64,000 nucleotides of DNA from JACCTH01 sp963761985. Its GTDB lineage: Bacteria; Actinomycetota; Acidimicrobiia; Spongiisociales; ZC4RG35. The translations under genes were made by a program, and so were the position numbers. Each line of letters starts with the position of its first letter. Within the stretch, counting starts at the first letter, position 1. The notes under the pieces are model-generated. The model did no database searches, had not been told where the DNA came from, and worked only from the letters and a program-made list of their open reading frames with translations. Below are positions 44,807 to 53,441 of this stretch, piece by piece. The stretch lies in NCBI GenBank assembly GCA_963761985.1, contig CAVXIT010000009.1, positions 1 to 64,000 on the forward strand, in the 5' to 3' direction.

Positions 44807-46023
44807 ACGTCATCTTCGTCGAACCGAGTTTTCCGAGCTACCAGCGAGAGTTTGCTCGGGCTTTGAGCGCCGTCGGTGCCAACGTGATCGGTATCGGTGA
44901 GCGTCCCAAAGACTGGCTCGATTCCGAAGTCTCAGGCTGGCTGACCCACTACGAACAGGTGCAGTCGGTCGTCGACGTCGATGGTCTCGAGTCGGCAGTC
45001 CGGCGTATTCAGGCAGCCGTCGAAGTCGAACGAATGGAAGCCACAGTAGAGGCTCATGTCGAAGCCGCGGCCCAGGTCCGGGAACGCTGCGGAATCCCTG
45101 GCACCTCGGTACGAACTGCATTCCTGTGCCGGGACAAGCCCGCCATGAAGGAAGCCCTCCGCCAGGTCGGCGTGCCCACCGCCCGCTCCGCCGGCGCCAA
45201 CAGCGCTGAGGACCTCTTGGAGTTTTCTCGTGCGGTTGGATATCCCCTCATCATCAAGCCACGCGATGCCGCCGGGGCTTCTGGCACGATCATGGTCTCG
45301 AACGACGAAGAGCTTGCCGCGGCGATACCGGGCCTTGGGTTTCAGTGGGGAAAGTCGGTTGCGGTCGAGGAGTACATCGAAGGTCACGAGGGGTTCTACG
45401 ACACGATCTCGATCGATGGCCAGGCCGCGCACGAATTCATCTCGCACTACTACCCGAACGTCCTCGAGGCGATGCGAACTCGCTGGATCTCTCCTGTGTT
45501 CATTACCACGAACCGGATCGATGCACCTGGATACGACGAAGTAAAAGCGCTCGGCCGCGAAGTGATCCCGGCGTTGGGAATCGGTACCTCGGCGACTCAC
45601 ATGGAGTGGTTCTACGGTCCCAAAGGCCTGAAGTTTTCTGAGATTGGTTGCCGGCCGCCTGGCGTGGGGGCCTGGGATCTCTACTGCGCAGCAAATGAGC
45701 TCGATGTGTATCTGGAGTGGGCGATGGCGATCTGTCGAGGCACGACCTCGCGCCAGGCATCGCGCCGGTTCGCGGCCGGGATCATCGCCCTTCGTCCGGA
45801 CCGGGATGGGACCATCACCGCTTACGACGGCATCGGTGAAGTCCAACAACGTTACGGGCGTTTCATCATCGACTATCACCTTCCATCGCCCGGCACCCCT
45901 ACCCAGCCGGTGGAGGCGGGCTACATGGCAAATGCCTGGATCAGAATGAAGCATGAGGACTACGACGAGTTGCGCGACATCCTCAACCATGTCGGCGGCA
46001 TCGCCCAGGTGCGAGCAAGCTGA
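44803..46023 (+). CDS. ATP-grasp ligase C (406 aa)
   Basis: Third paralogue: MNVIFVEPSFPSYQREFARA, GANVIGIGERPKDW, FLCRDKPAMKEALRQVGVPT, YPLIIKPRDAAGASGTIMVS, VEEYIEGHEGFYDTISIDG and SATHMEWFYGPKGLKFSEIG with RPPGVG. It is closest in length and N-terminus to ligase A. GTG start inside the glgA stop and 3 bp before the esterase gene make it part of the rightward operon. Confidence 0.87.
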   Translation: MNVIFVEPSFPSYQREFARALSAVGANVIGIGERPKDWLDSEVSGWLTHYEQVQSVVDVDGLESAVRRIQAAVEVERMEATVEAHVEAAAQVRERCGIPGTSVRTAFLCRDKPAMKEALRQVGVPTARSAGANSAEDLLEFSRAVGYPLIIKPRDAAGASGTIMVSNDEELAAAIPGLGFQWGKSVAVEEYIEGHEGFYDTISIDGQAAHEFISHYYPNVLEAMRTRWISPVFITTNRIDAPGYDEVKALGREVIPALGIGTSATHMEWFYGPKGLKFSEIGCRPPGVGAWDLYCAANELDVYLEWAMAICRGTTSRQASRRFAAGIIALRPDRDGTITAYDGIGEVQQRYGRFIIDYHLPSPGTPTQPVEAGYMANAWIRMKHEDYDELRDILNHVGGIAQVRAS

Positions 46024-46026
46024 ACG

Positions 46027-47118
46027 ATGGAATCACCGGCGGTACTCGCCCCACTGCATAGCGCGGACCCGTCGGCGATCGACCGGTTCGTCGAAGACCA
46101 TAAGTTTCCGTTGGTCGAGCCGGGCCGGGCGATCTTCCTTTTCCTCGGTGATGCGGACGCCGTTCAGCTGAAGCCGATGATCGCCGGGTTTCCGGGCCGC
46201 CACAGCTTCGATCGTCTAAACGGCAACGACCTCTGGTTTCTCGACCTCCCGCTGCCGGACGGCGCCCGACTCGAGTACAAGCTCGAGGTTCAGCGGGCTC
46301 ACCACGCCGATTGGGTCAATGATCCCCTCAATCCGATCACCAGCACGAATCCATTCGGGACGAATTCGGTATGTCACGGTTACGGATACAAGGTGCCCGA
46401 CTTCGCCCAGGTACACCCCGGTACGCCCACGGGTTCATTTGCCGATTTATGGGTGGGGTCCCGGCTTGGCGGCGAGCGCAAGGTCACTATGTATGTCCCG
46501 GCGAACCACGAATCCTCTACGAAGTATCCGCTGCTATTCGTACATGACGGAGGCGACTACCTCACCTACGGATCGATGGCCCTGGTGCTCGATAACCTCA
46601 TCCACCGCCAGGTGATCCCTCCACTGCTCGCCGCTTTCTCCTGGCCGGGCGATCGACTCCACGAGTATTCCGCCAACGACGGTCAGGCACGTTTCGTCGT
46701 CGAGGAAGCCTTGCCCCACATCGAGAAGGATTATCAGACGAGCTCCAAGGTGGTCATGGGAGCGAGTCTGGGTGCAGTCGCCGCGCTCCACACCGCTTGG
46801 CGAAACCCAGACGTGTTCGACGGACTTCTCCTCCAATCGGGCACCTTTGCCCAGACTCGAGGATGGGGATCGGCGCAGCACTTGCTCGGTCCGATTGCCG
46901 ACCTTCTCCACCGCCTGCAGCCGTCGTTGCTCCCCCGTCGGGTCTTTATCTCGTGTGGAACCTACGAGAGGATGATTGGCGAGAACCGCTTTATGTCTCA
47001 TCGCCTGGAGCGGGCCGGGCTTGCGGTCAAATACTCGGAGAGCCGCGACGGGCACACCTGGGAAGCATGGCGCGATCGGCTCGCCGAAGGATTGGCCTGG
47101 GTGGTGCCCCAGAAATGA
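46027..47118 (+). CDS. Enterochelin-esterase-like hydrolase with N-terminal E-set domain
   Basis: A 363-residue protein. Residues 1-130 look like an early-set/CBM48-like beta domain (AIFLFLGDADAVQLKPMIAG, LWFLDLPLPDGARLEYKLEV) found in Fes/IroE-type esterases. The hydrolase domain has KVTMYVPANHESSTKYPLLF, VHDGGDYLTYG and the nucleophile elbow VVMGASLGAVAALHTAWRNP; the His is in SRDGHTWEAWRDRLAE. In the context of GlgA and ligases it may release or transfer an acyl group from a glucan-linked product. Stop overlaps the GNAT start by 4 bp. Confidence 0.85.
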   Translation: MESPAVLAPLHSADPSAIDRFVEDHKFPLVEPGRAIFLFLGDADAVQLKPMIAGFPGRHSFDRLNGNDLWFLDLPLPDGARLEYKLEVQRAHHADWVNDPLNPITSTNPFGTNSVCHGYGYKVPDFAQVHPGTPTGSFADLWVGSRLGGERKVTMYVPANHESSTKYPLLFVHDGGDYLTYGSMALVLDNLIHRQVIPPLLAAFSWPGDRLHEYSANDGQARFVVEEALPHIEKDYQTSSKVVMGASLGAVAALHTAWRNPDVFDGLLLQSGTFAQTRGWGSAQHLLGPIADLLHRLQPSLLPRRVFISCGTYERMIGENRFMSHRLERAGLAVKYSESRDGHTWEAWRDRLAEGLAWVVPQK

Positions 47119-47771
47119 AGGAATTCAGCGTCGTTGCCGATCAGAATCCAGGTCCCGCGACGCTGATGCCGATCACCCTCGCCGGGAGCGGCGTGACGCT
47201 ACGCCCGACGCAGCCCGAGGATGCCGCAGCGCTCTATGCAGATTCCCATTCCGAACCCGAACGTGTTTGGAAGTATCTGGCGTATGGGCCTTGGCCCGAT
47301 CTCGACTCCTTCGCGGATTGGGTGGCTGAACGAGGCGAGTCTCGAGACCCACTGTGGTTCACGGTGGTCGACAATCAGAGCGGTCTCCCGGTGGGTATGG
47401 CGACGATGCTCAACTACGACGCAGTCCACCGTCGAGTCGAACTTGGTCATATTTGGTATGTGGTCCCGGCCCAAGGGACTTCGGCGAACACCGAGGCGAC
47501 CTATCTCTTGTTGCGTCACGCGTTTCTGGATTACCGAGCGCGGCGCGTGGAGTGGAAATGCGACTCGCTCAACGAACGTTCCCGCGCCGCGGCATTGCGG
47601 CTTGGCTTCCACTTCGAGGGCATCTTCGCCCAACACATGATCGTCAAAGGGCGGAATCGGGACACCGCCTGGTTTGCAATGACCGATGAAGATTGGGCCG
47701 ATGCTGCGGCCAAACTCGAACAGCGCCTCTATCAAGACGAGCGCGACGACGCGCTAACTGGATCGGCCTAA
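47115..47771 (+). CDS. GNAT N-acetyltransferase (RimJ/RimL type)
   Basis: A 218-residue GNAT from ATG 47115. SGVTLRPTQPEDAAALYADS opens the domain, MATMLNYDAVHRRVELGHIW is the beta4 region, and VEWKCDSLNERSRAAALRLG with FHFEGIFAQHMIVKGRNRDT the C-terminal half, as in RimJ/RimL-like enzymes. It is the last gene of the glgA operon. It may acetylate an amine made by the ligases; this is inference. Confidence 0.84.
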   Translation: MKEFSVVADQNPGPATLMPITLAGSGVTLRPTQPEDAAALYADSHSEPERVWKYLAYGPWPDLDSFADWVAERGESRDPLWFTVVDNQSGLPVGMATMLNYDAVHRRVELGHIWYVVPAQGTSANTEATYLLLRHAFLDYRARRVEWKCDSLNERSRAAALRLGFHFEGIFAQHMIVKGRNRDTAWFAMTDEDWADAAAKLEQRLYQDERDDALTGSA

Positions 47772-47782
47772 CTGAGATCGGC

Positions 47783-48520
47783 CTAGCTGAGATCGGTATG
47801 CGCGATCAGCCGCTCGACGAGTAGCTGATTGCCTTCGATTTCTCCTGAGGGCTCGACTCGCCGAAAGAGCGCTAGCAACAACTCTGAGGCGGGCGCCTTC
47901 CAGGTCGCCGCATGACCGGTGATGTCATCGGGGTTCCGGACTGCCCATAAAGCCAGGTGGTCGTCCTCTCCAACTAGCCAGCTCTCGTCGGTGTCGCTGG
48001 CGACCAGACCCAAAGGAGACTCGATCGCCGGAGCATCTTCGATTCGGTGAGCGGCCGAGAATTGGAGGAACTCGTCGATAGCGTCGCTCGCGATCGGGGC
48101 CGGGATTTCAAACGAGCGCCCGGCCGCATGCTCGGCGTCCCAACGATGGATGGCGGCCTCGCCGGCCTGGTGCCGGGTGATGAACGCGACATCCTTCTGG
48201 CTGGCCCAAGTCCACACCGGCTCACTCTGATCCGCCGAGCCCAACGCTTCGACCAGTTCCTTGGCACCCTGGCGAAAGTCCGCCAGTAGCTGGTCATTGT
48301 CGGTCGGGCGTTCCAATTCCTTCACTGTCTCGGGCGATTTGAGTCGTTCCGCGACGATCGTCGCCCAGAAGTACTGCACTCCCCTGAGGTGCCACAGCAA
48401 GTCGGAGACGTCCCATCCGGGGCATTTCTCGACCGCCGTCCCCCAGTTGCCGTCAACGGCGTCAGCGAAGGCTACGGAATCACGCGTGATCGATTCGAGA
48501 TAGTCCTCGGTGGTAAGCAC
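47783..48520 (-). CDS. Maleylpyruvate isomerase/mycothiol-dependent DinB-like family protein
   Basis: A protein of about 245 residues with the actinobacterial TIGR03083-type pattern: CPGWDVSDLLWHLRGVQYFW (metal-binding His), ITRHQAGEAAIHRWDAEHAA (second and third His) and a C-terminal domain (DITGHAATWKAPASELLLAL). Members use mycothiol as cofactor, which supports an actinobacterial host. I prefer GTG 48520 (VLTTEDYLES), because the upstream ATG at 48547 would overlap the start of the divergent gene. Confidence 0.8.
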   Translation of the reverse strand: MLTTEDYLESITRDSVAFADAVDGNWGTAVEKCPGWDVSDLLWHLRGVQYFWATIVAERLKSPETVKELERPTDNDQLLADFRQGAKELVEALGSADQSEPVWTWASQKDVAFITRHQAGEAAIHRWDAEHAAGRSFEIPAPIASDAIDEFLQFSAAHRIEDAPAIESPLGLVASDTDESWLVGEDDHLALWAVRNPDDITGHAATWKAPASELLLALFRRVEPSGEIEGNQLLVERLIAHTDLS

Positions 48521-48538
48521 GCCTGCCAGACTATTGGC

Positions 48539-49126
48539 ATGGCTCATGTTTCGAAGTTTCTTGTCAAACAGCGCATCACAATGATGGTGAATCGCTACGA
48601 GGTGAGGGAGGCGAATCCGGACGGCAGCGAGGGTGCGCTCATGGCCTTTGCCGAGCAGAAGCGGATGAAGTTCAAAGAAGAGGTGAGTTTCTTCGCCGAC
48701 GAATCACGGACGCACAAGCTTTTCTCGTTCAAGGCTCGCCAGGGGCTTGATGTGAGAGCCGAGCACGACGTCTTCGACGAGAACGGGAATGCGATCGGCT
48801 ATTTCAAGAAGGAGTTCGCCACGAGCTTGCTCAGGTCCACCTGGCAAATGTCGTACGGCGGCGTGATGACGCGGGGCCAGGAGCGCAACCAGTTCATCGC
48901 CATCCTTCGCCGGGTTTGGGACTGGATCCCATACATAGGCGATGTCTGGATCCCGTTCCTGTTCCACTTCGATTTCGTCGATCAGGCGACCGGTGAACAG
49001 GTGATGAGCAGCGAACGCAAGGCCGCAGTCCGAGACCGCTACGTCGTCCACGTCCCCGACCCCCGCCTCGACTTCGCGGTCGCCGCTTCGATGGCCGTCG
49101 CCCTCGACGCGTTGCAAAGTCGCTGA
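48539..49126 (+). CDS. LURP-one-related/YxjI family protein
   Basis: A 195-residue protein with the tubby-like LOR fold pattern: KFLVKQRITMMVNRYEVREA, EQKRMKFKEEVSFFAD, FDENGNAIGYFKKEFATSLL and RSTWQM. The family binds lipids or acts as a scramblase-like barrel; bacterial roles are unknown. It ends 3 bp before palindrome copy 3 and is convergent with groEL. Confidence 0.76.
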   Translation: MAHVSKFLVKQRITMMVNRYEVREANPDGSEGALMAFAEQKRMKFKEEVSFFADESRTHKLFSFKARQGLDVRAEHDVFDENGNAIGYFKKEFATSLLRSTWQMSYGGVMTRGQERNQFIAILRRVWDWIPYIGDVWIPFLFHFDFVDQATGEQVMSSERKAAVRDRYVVHVPDPRLDFAVAASMAVALDALQSR

Positions 49127-49129
49127 ACA

Positions 49130-49178
49130 AAACGTAAGGCTCTGGGCCGTGAAAATCACGGCCCAGAGCCTTAGGTTT
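49130..49178. repeat. 49-bp palindrome, copy 3 (near-perfect; probable bidirectional terminator)
   Basis: Starts AAACGTAAGG, centre GGGCCGTGAAAATCACGGCCC, arms AGGCTCTGGGCCGTGA and TCACGGCCCAGAGCCT pairing exactly, ends CCTTAGGTTT. It lies between the convergent LURP-one and groEL genes with T-rich flanks on both strands (TTAGGTTTGATT and TTACGTTTTGTT), so a bidirectional intrinsic terminator is likely. Confidence 0.85.
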
Positions 49179-49196
49179 GATTAAGTGGGGAGTGGC

Positions 49197-50828
49197 TTAG
49201 AAGTCCATGTCCCCGCCGCCGCCCGGATGACCATGGCCACCAGCCGGCTTGTCTTCCTTGCGCTCAACGACCAAGGCCTCGGTCGTGAGCAGCAGCGCTG
49301 CGATCGATGCCGCATTCTGCAACGTTGATCGGGTGACCTTGGCCGGGTCGATGACCCCCGCCGCCACCAAGTCCTCGTAGTTACCGGTCTGGGCGTTGAA
49401 GCCGATCGCACCCGTCTCGGAGCGAACCCGTTCGACTACGACCCCGCCTTCGGCGCCGGCGTTGATGGCAATTTGACGCAATGGCTCCTCGAGTGCCCGG
49501 CGGACAATTGCCCGGCCGGTCTTCTCGTCATCAGAACCACCGCGCAGCTTGTCGATCGAGGTCTGCGCACGGAGCAAGGCGACGCCGCCTCCGGGCACGA
49601 TGCCTTCTTCGACCGCGGCTCGGGTGGCAGAAACTGCATCTTCGATGCGATGCTTTTTCTCCTTGAGCTCCACCTCGGTGGCTGCTCCGACCTTCACTAC
49701 AACCACGCCTCCGGAGAGCTTGGCGAGTCGCTCCTGCAGCTTCTCGCGATCCCAGTCAGAGTCGGTGTTGTCGATCTCGCGCTCAATTTGCTTGATGCGG
49801 CCCTTCACGTCGGAATCCTTGCCGGCTCCATCGACGATCGTGGTGTTGTCCTTCGAGATGACGACCTTGCGGGCGTTGCCCAGCATGTCGAGGTTGACGT
49901 TCTCGAGCTTCAGTCCGACTTCTTCTGAGATGACGGTTCCACCCGTGAGGATGGCAATGTCCTGGAGCATCGCCTTGCGACGCTCGCCGAAGCCGGGTGC
50001 CTTGACCGCAGCCGAGCTGAACGTGCCGCGAATCTTGTTGACCACCAGGGTGGCAAGGGCTTCACCTTCGACATCCTCGGCCAAAACCAAGACACTGCGA
50101 CCGGCCTGCATAACCCGTTCGAGAACCGGAAGCAGATCGTTGACCGAGGTGATCTTCTGGTTGGCAATCAGGATGTAGGGATTGTCGAGAACGGCTTCTT
50201 GCCGATCGGGATCGGTGATGAAGTAGGCCGACGTCAGTCCCTTGTCGAACTGCATTCCCTCGGTGAACTCGAGCTCCATCCCGAAGGTCTGTCCCTCTTC
50301 GACGGTGATAACGCCGTCTTTGCCGACCTTCTCGAACGCCTCGGCGATGGTCTTGCCGATCGTGGAGTCGTTGTTGGCCGAAATGGAAGCGACAGCTGCG
50401 ACCTTCTTGGTCTCGATCGGGATCGAAAGTTCACCGATCGCCTTGACCACGGCTTCGACCGCCTGCTCAATGCCCCGCTTTAAATCCATCGGGTTGGCCC
50501 CGGCGGCGACGTTGCGCAGACCTTCGCGCACCATCGCTTGAGCGAGCACGGTGGCGGTGGTGGTGCCGTCACCAGCCACGTCGTTGGTCTTGGTGGCAAC
50601 TTCTTTGGCGAGCTGGGCGCCTAGGTTTTCCCATGCGTCGTCGAGCTCGATTTCCTTGGCGATGGTGACGCCGTCATTGGTGATGGTGGGGGCTCCCCAC
50701 TTCTTCTCCAGGACAACGTTGCGGCCCTTGGGGCCCAGCGTCACCTTGACTACATCGGCGAGCTTGTTGACGCCCGCCTCGAGGCCGCGACGTGCGTCCT
50801 CGTCAAAACGTAAATCCTTAGCTGGCAT
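49197..50828 (-). CDS. groEL: 60-kDa chaperonin GroEL
   Basis: A 543-residue GroEL with VTLGPKGRNVVLEKKWGAPT, NDVAGDGTTTATVLAQAMVR (catalytic Asp region) and the C-terminal GGHGHPGGGGDMDF. It folds substrate proteins in an ATP-driven double ring with GroES. The RBS AGGAGG precedes ATG 50828. It lies 18 bp downstream of groES; the pair is controlled by two CIRCE sites. Confidence 0.97.
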   Translation of the reverse strand: MPAKDLRFDEDARRGLEAGVNKLADVVKVTLGPKGRNVVLEKKWGAPTITNDGVTIAKEIELDDAWENLGAQLAKEVATKTNDVAGDGTTTATVLAQAMVREGLRNVAAGANPMDLKRGIEQAVEAVVKAIGELSIPIETKKVAAVASISANNDSTIGKTIAEAFEKVGKDGVITVEEGQTFGMELEFTEGMQFDKGLTSAYFITDPDRQEAVLDNPYILIANQKITSVNDLLPVLERVMQAGRSVLVLAEDVEGEALATLVVNKIRGTFSSAAVKAPGFGERRKAMLQDIAILTGGTVISEEVGLKLENVNLDMLGNARKVVISKDNTTIVDGAGKDSDVKGRIKQIEREIDNTDSDWDREKLQERLAKLSGGVVVVKVGAATEVELKEKKHRIEDAVSATRAAVEEGIVPGGGVALLRAQTSIDKLRGGSDDEKTGRAIVRRALEEPLRQIAINAGAEGGVVVERVRSETGAIGFNAQTGNYEDLVAAGVIDPAKVTRSTLQNAASIAALLLTTEALVVERKEDKPAGGHGHPGGGGDMDF

Positions 50829-50846
50829 TTGTTTGGGTCCTCCTGA

Positions 50847-51137
50847 TCAACCGACTACGGCCAAAACGTCACGAGCAGAGAGCACTAGGTACTCCTTGCC
50901 CTCCAACTTGACTTCGGTGCCGGCATACTTCGAATAGAGCACTCGATCGCCTTCTTTGACGTCCATCGGCAGACGCTTGCCTTCGTCATTCAGCGCGCCG
51001 GGACCGACTGCGAGGACCCCACCGATCATTGGCTTTTCTTTGGCGGTATCGGGAATTACAAGCCCCGAAGCAGTCTTCTGCTCGAGGTCGTCCTCGGCTT
51101 CCACGACGACGCGATCGCCGAGCGGGCGAAGCTTCAT
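50847..51137 (-). CDS. groES: 10-kDa co-chaperonin GroES
   Basis: 96 residues: MKLRPLGDRVVVEAEDDLEQ, TASGLVIPDTAKEKP (mobile loop that contacts GroEL) and VLYSKYAGTEVKLEGKEYLV. A strong AGGAGGG precedes the ATG. First gene of the groESL operon, downstream of tandem CIRCE operators. Confidence 0.97.
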   Translation of the reverse strand: MKLRPLGDRVVVEAEDDLEQKTASGLVIPDTAKEKPMIGGVLAVGPGALNDEGKRLPMDVKEGDRVLYSKYAGTEVKLEGKEYLVLSARDVLAVVG

Positions 51138-51159
51138 CTATCCCTCCTGTGGTAATTGA

Positions 51160-51186
51160 TTAGCACTCGCCTCTTGGGAGTGCTAA
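51160..51186 (-). promoter_or_regulatory. CIRCE operator 1 (HrcA site)
   Basis: TTAGCACTC, nine bases, GAGTGCTAA: a perfect CIRCE element 23 bp upstream of the groES start codon. HrcA represses here and releases on heat shock. Confidence 0.95.
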
Positions 51187-51193
51187 GTCAAAT

Positions 51194-51220
51194 TTAGCAC
51201 TCGTTTGCAGAGAGTGCTAA
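51194..51220 (-). promoter_or_regulatory. CIRCE operator 2 (HrcA site)
   Basis: A second perfect TTAGCACTC-N9-GAGTGCTAA, 7 bp from the first. A TTTGACTTAGC sequence between the two on the groES strand could serve as a -35 region, placing both operators over the promoter. The site lies 16 bp from the end of tsaD. Confidence 0.95.
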
Positions 51221-51235
51221 TTACGCCAAGAAGAG

Positions 51236-52240
51236 TCAGGCCAGGCGGCGGCCTGGTTCGACGCTGGCCGTCCAGTCACTCAGATCCCCGCGCTCAAGGT
51301 GAAATAAGGCGGCGACTCCGATCATGGCGGCGTTGTCAGTGCAGAGTTCGGGGGAGGGAAGGCAGATCGTCACCCCCCGGGCGGAGGCTTCCTCGGTCAG
51401 CCGAGCCCGCAACCTGCGGTTGGCGATCACGCCGCCTCCCGCCCCAAGCACCTTCGCCCCGGTGTCGTCCAGCGCTCGCATGGTCTTTTGCACCAGCACG
51501 TCGACGATCGCCTCCTGGATCGAAGCGGCCACGTCCGGCCGGGAGGGCAATTCCCCGGCCGCCTTGGCTTTGCGGACAAAGGTCGCCACCGACGTCTTCA
51601 GCCCGGAAAACGAGACTTGATAGGGTCGGTCGGCCAGAGCGCGGGGAAACTTCACTGCGGCTGGATCTCCGTTCTCCGCGGCGAGATCGATCGCCGGCCC
51701 TCCCGGAAAGCCAAATCCAAGGAGACGGGCGAGCTTGTCGAAAGCCTCCCCGGCGGCATCGTCGATGGTCTCCCCCATCACCCGATACTCGCCCCATTGA
51801 CTCACGTGGACGATTTGGGAATGCCCTCCGGAGGCAAGCAACACCACGGCTGGCGGCTGGAACTCCTCGAACTCCAGGCGCGGAGCCATGAGGTGACCCT
51901 CCATATGGTCAATGCTGACGAAAGGCAGCTGACGTGCCCAGGCCGTGGCCTTGGCAAACGAGTGGCCGATCAACAGGGCGCCGACCAGGCCAGGACCGTT
52001 GGTTGCCGCCACAGCATCGAGGTCGGCGGGATGGACTCCAGACTCGACCAGTGCCTTGTGAGTGAGCGGGCGAATAGCTTCAACGTGGGCGCGCGCCGCC
52101 ACCTCGGGCACGACTCCCCCGAAACGAGAATGCAGATCGGTTTGCGAGGAGAGAACGGACGAAAGGACTTCACTTCCGCGCACCACCGCGACCGCGGTTT
52201 CATCGCAACTCGTCTCGAAAGCGAGAATCAGCGGATTCAC
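51236..52240 (-). CDS. tsaD: tRNA N6-adenosine threonylcarbamoyltransferase TsaD
   Basis: 334 residues of the Kae1/Qri7 family. LAFETSCDETAVAVV opens the ASKHA fold, metal-binding H112 and H116 are in DHMEGHL, and VLLASGGHSQIVHV and VLGAGGGVIANRRLRARL are further family signatures. It transfers threonylcarbamoyl to A37 of ANN-decoding tRNAs with TsaB, TsaE and TsaC. Overlaps rimI by 4 bp in the order tsaE-tsaB-rimI-tsaD. Confidence 0.96.
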   Translation of the reverse strand: MNPLILAFETSCDETAVAVVRGSEVLSSVLSSQTDLHSRFGGVVPEVAARAHVEAIRPLTHKALVESGVHPADLDAVAATNGPGLVGALLIGHSFAKATAWARQLPFVSIDHMEGHLMAPRLEFEEFQPPAVVLLASGGHSQIVHVSQWGEYRVMGETIDDAAGEAFDKLARLLGFGFPGGPAIDLAAENGDPAAVKFPRALADRPYQVSFSGLKTSVATFVRKAKAAGELPSRPDVAASIQEAIVDVLVQKTMRALDDTGAKVLGAGGGVIANRRLRARLTEEASARGVTICLPSPELCTDNAAMIGVAALFHLERGDLSDWTASVEPGRRLA

Positions 52241-52749
52241 GTTTTTTGACCGATCTGGCGAACCTCGATGCCTGTCCGAATCTCATCCAGCCGCTGCCGG
52301 TACTCGGCGGTCTCGATGTCGTGTACCCACATGATGAGGGCGTCCTCGTCCCGGTAATAGCGCTTGCGGATGCCCACTGGCGCCATGCCGAATTTGGTGT
52401 AGAGCGACTGGGCACTCTTATTCGAGGCTCGCACCTCGAGGGTGAGGCTGCGCGCTCCAGCGGCGCGGGCGGCATCGGCGAGAGCGAGCATGAGCCGGGT
52501 TCCCATTTCCCGACCGCGCCGGGAGGGATCGACGGTCACCGAGGTGATGTGCGCCTCGGGCAGTACGAGCATCACTCCCCCATAACCGACCACGGCACCC
52601 TCGTCTTCAATCACGAGATAAACGCGTCCGGGGGCTGCGAGTTCATCGAGGAAGATGCCTTCCGTCCAGGGCAGCGGATAGGTCTCTCTCTCGATTCGAA
52701 GGCAATCGTCAACGTCCGTAAGGGTCATCGAACGAACTAGCTGGCCCAT
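52237..52749 (-). CDS. rimI: Ribosomal-protein-alanine N-acetyltransferase RimI
   Basis: A 170-residue GNAT: MTLTDVDDCLRIERETYPLP at the start, acetyl-CoA loop VDPSRRGREMGTRLMLALAD, and C-terminal SLYTKFGMAPVGIRKRYYRD. RimI acetylates the N-terminal Ala of S18 and possibly others. Placement between tsaB and tsaD is the common actinobacterial order; overlaps tsaB by 13 bp. Confidence 0.92.
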   Translation of the reverse strand: MGQLVRSMTLTDVDDCLRIERETYPLPWTEGIFLDELAAPGRVYLVIEDEGAVVGYGGVMLVLPEAHITSVTVDPSRRGREMGTRLMLALADAARAAGARSLTLEVRASNKSAQSLYTKFGMAPVGIRKRYYRDEDALIMWVHDIETAEYRQRLDEIRTGIEVRQIGQKT

Positions 52750-53441
52750 GGGCTCTCCGGACTGAGCTTTTCCCAGTTAAGGCTCACATCCGGGTCACGG
52801 AGATACAGCGGAACTGGATTGTCTGAGAGAAAGTTGTCCCGCTCGAGCTTGGACATACCGATCTCGAGCAGCGCCCGTACCGACGGGAATCGCGGCCGGC
52901 CGGTCTTGACCCGATGCTGGCCCCGCAAAACCCAATCGGGAATGCCGGCTACATCTCCGACGACCAGAGGATCGCTCGGGTCAGACATGAGCTGTTGCTG
53001 CAGACGATCGGGGGTCAGAAGTTCGGGTTCGCTGCTCTTGACCACTCCGCCCGGGACCGGGCGATAGGTCGCGACGGCTAGCTCACCCCGACGGACGTCC
53101 ACTACCGAGTAGATGTGCCGATGGCCGGTCGAAGCAGCAAGCGCCTGGGCATCCAGCGAGACAGCGGTGATGATCGGGATGCCGAGAGCAGAGGCCATAC
53201 CTTGCGCCACGGCAATCCCGACCCTGATCCCGGTGTAAAGACCTGGCCCGACATCCACCACTACCGCATCGAGGTTGTCGGGGAACCAGCCGACCTGATC
53301 CAGCACAAAGTCAGTGGCCGAAACGACAAAGCTGGCATGGCCGGTCCGGTCGACCCGGGTCGCCGTCGCCACCACCTGGCGATCCTCGGCGAGCGCCACT
53401 GCAGATTGTGCCGTCGCAGTCTCGATCGCCAGCAGCCTCAA
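52737..53441 (-). CDS. tsaB: tRNA threonylcarbamoyladenosine biosynthesis protein TsaB
   Basis: 234 residues: LAIETATAQSAVAL, VDVGPGLYTGIRVGIAVAQG and RHIYSVVDVRRGELAVATYR are TsaB signatures. It is an inactive ASKHA paralogue of TsaD that scaffolds the TsaBDE complex. 4-bp overlap with tsaE. Confidence 0.94.
   Translation of the reverse strand: MRLLAIETATAQSAVALAEDRQVVATATRVDRTGHASFVVSATDFVLDQVGWFPDNLDAVVVDVGPGLYTGIRVGIAVAQGMASALGIPIITAVSLDAQALAASTGHRHIYSVVDVRRGELAVATYRPVPGGVVKSSEPELLTPDRLQQQLMSDPSDPLVVGDVAGIPDWVLRGQHRVKTGRPRFPSVRALLEIGMSKLERDNFLSDNPVPLYLRDPDVSLNWEKLSPESPWAS

Noticed and set aside
44932..45990. 352-codon open frame on the minus strand
   Set aside because: Antisense to ATP-grasp ligase C; no motif.
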